Source: Hyphomicrobiales bacterium (GTDB taxonomy: Bacteria; Pseudomonadota; Alphaproteobacteria; Rhizobiales; JAJFHR01). Taken from it: DNA of 6,602 nucleotides. The DNA is taken from NCBI GenBank assembly GCA_021775515.1, contig JAJFHR010000130.1:1-6602 (forward strand), in the 5' to 3' direction. Positions 6,414 to 6,602 of this stretch are shown here, one piece after another. Numbering within the stretch: the first letter of the stretch is position 1; each line of letters opens with the position of its first letter. The translations under genes and the position numbers were made by a program. The notes under the pieces were generated by a model, which worked only from the letters and a program-made list of their open reading frames with translations, made no database searches and was not told the DNA's origin.

Positions 6414-6602
6414 TTAAATAGCGAGGTATTCGTGGCGGAGATCTTCGTTCTCCAAAACTTCCTGGGCAGTGCCCCGGAAAACCACTTCGCCAGTATCGAG
6501 AATAATTGCGCTGTCAGCCAGCTTGAGCGCCGCCACGGCATTTTGCTCAACGATAATAGTCGTGATACCGAGTTTTTTGACTTCCAGCAAAATAGACTCA
6601 AT
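6414..6602 (-). CDS. livF: Branched-chain amino-acid-type ABC transporter ATP-binding protein, C-terminal end (5' end outside window)
   Basis: Reading the minus strand from the right edge gives 62 codons to a TAA at 6416-6414. The key segment is TTIIVEQNAVAAL followed by LADSAIILDTGEVVFRGTA and a closing HEYLAI. In LivF proteins the usual H-loop His of ABC ATPases is replaced in the motif VEQN, and the end is a short RxxYLG-like tail. Both are seen here, favouring LivF over LivG (which has EHD and a longer C-terminus). Walker A, Q-loop, signature and Walker B lie outside the window. LivF pairs with LivG to energise uptake through LivH/LivM with a periplasmic binding protein. Substrates of such systems include branched-chain amino acids, amides and urea, so the ligand is open. 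The rest of the transporter is expected beyond the right edge. Confidence 0.88.
   Translation of the reverse strand: MESILLEVKKLGITTIIVEQNAVAALKLADSAIILDTGEVVFRGTAQEVLENEDLRHEYLAI

Noticed and set aside
6395..6601. Minus-strand 68-codon open frame at the right edge
   Set aside because: It is in a different frame from the recognisable LivF C-terminus (6414-6602) and its translation resembles no family; it is a shadow.

Overview
The window is gene-dense, of moderate GC by eye, with short gaps and two genes that run off its ends. Protein families and motif style (a LivF-type transporter ATPase, HemN behind a perfect FNR/Anr box, a hydroxyproline 2-epimerase, a DAO-family oxidoreductase, a DinB/YfiT protein) suggest a Gram-negative proteobacterium, most likely an alphaproteobacterium. 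That assignment is inference from gene content, not from a marker gene.

Region 1 (about 1-3230, plus strand) is a tightly packed three-gene cluster. It holds the C-terminal half of a divergent gamma-glutamyltransferase-like Ntn-hydrolase, an M20 family metallopeptidase overlapping it by one base, and a two-cysteine 4-hydroxyproline 2-epimerase of the proline racemase family 4 bp further on. The spacing indicates one transcript starting upstream of the window. Region 2 (3231-4675) is a 95-bp gap with a perfect TTGAT-N4-ATCAA box, then hemN for anaerobic haem synthesis. Region 3 (4676-5833) is an 81-bp gap and a DAO-family FAD oxidoreductase. Region 4 (minus strand, 5841-6602) has a DinB-family protein convergent with the oxidoreductase and, upstream of it, the last 62 codons of a branched-chain amino-acid-type ABC transporter ATPase (LivF) entering from the right edge.

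A plausible joint reading is uptake and breakdown of amino-acid derivatives. A LivF-type transporter imports, the GGT-like amidohydrolase and M20 peptidase release an amino acid from a conjugate or peptide, the epimerase converts 4-hydroxy-L-proline (or its betaine) to the D-form, and the FAD enzyme could oxidise the D-amino acid. Only the first three plus-strand genes are clearly one unit; linking the oxidoreductase and transporter to them is inference, and hemN sits between as a separately regulated gene. No mobile element, CRISPR array, tRNA or rRNA is visible. No clearly new system is demonstrated. The points most worth checking are the altered active site of the GGT-like protein, the peptidase/epimerase cluster, and the FNR box geometry, which predicts a nearly leaderless hemN mRNA.
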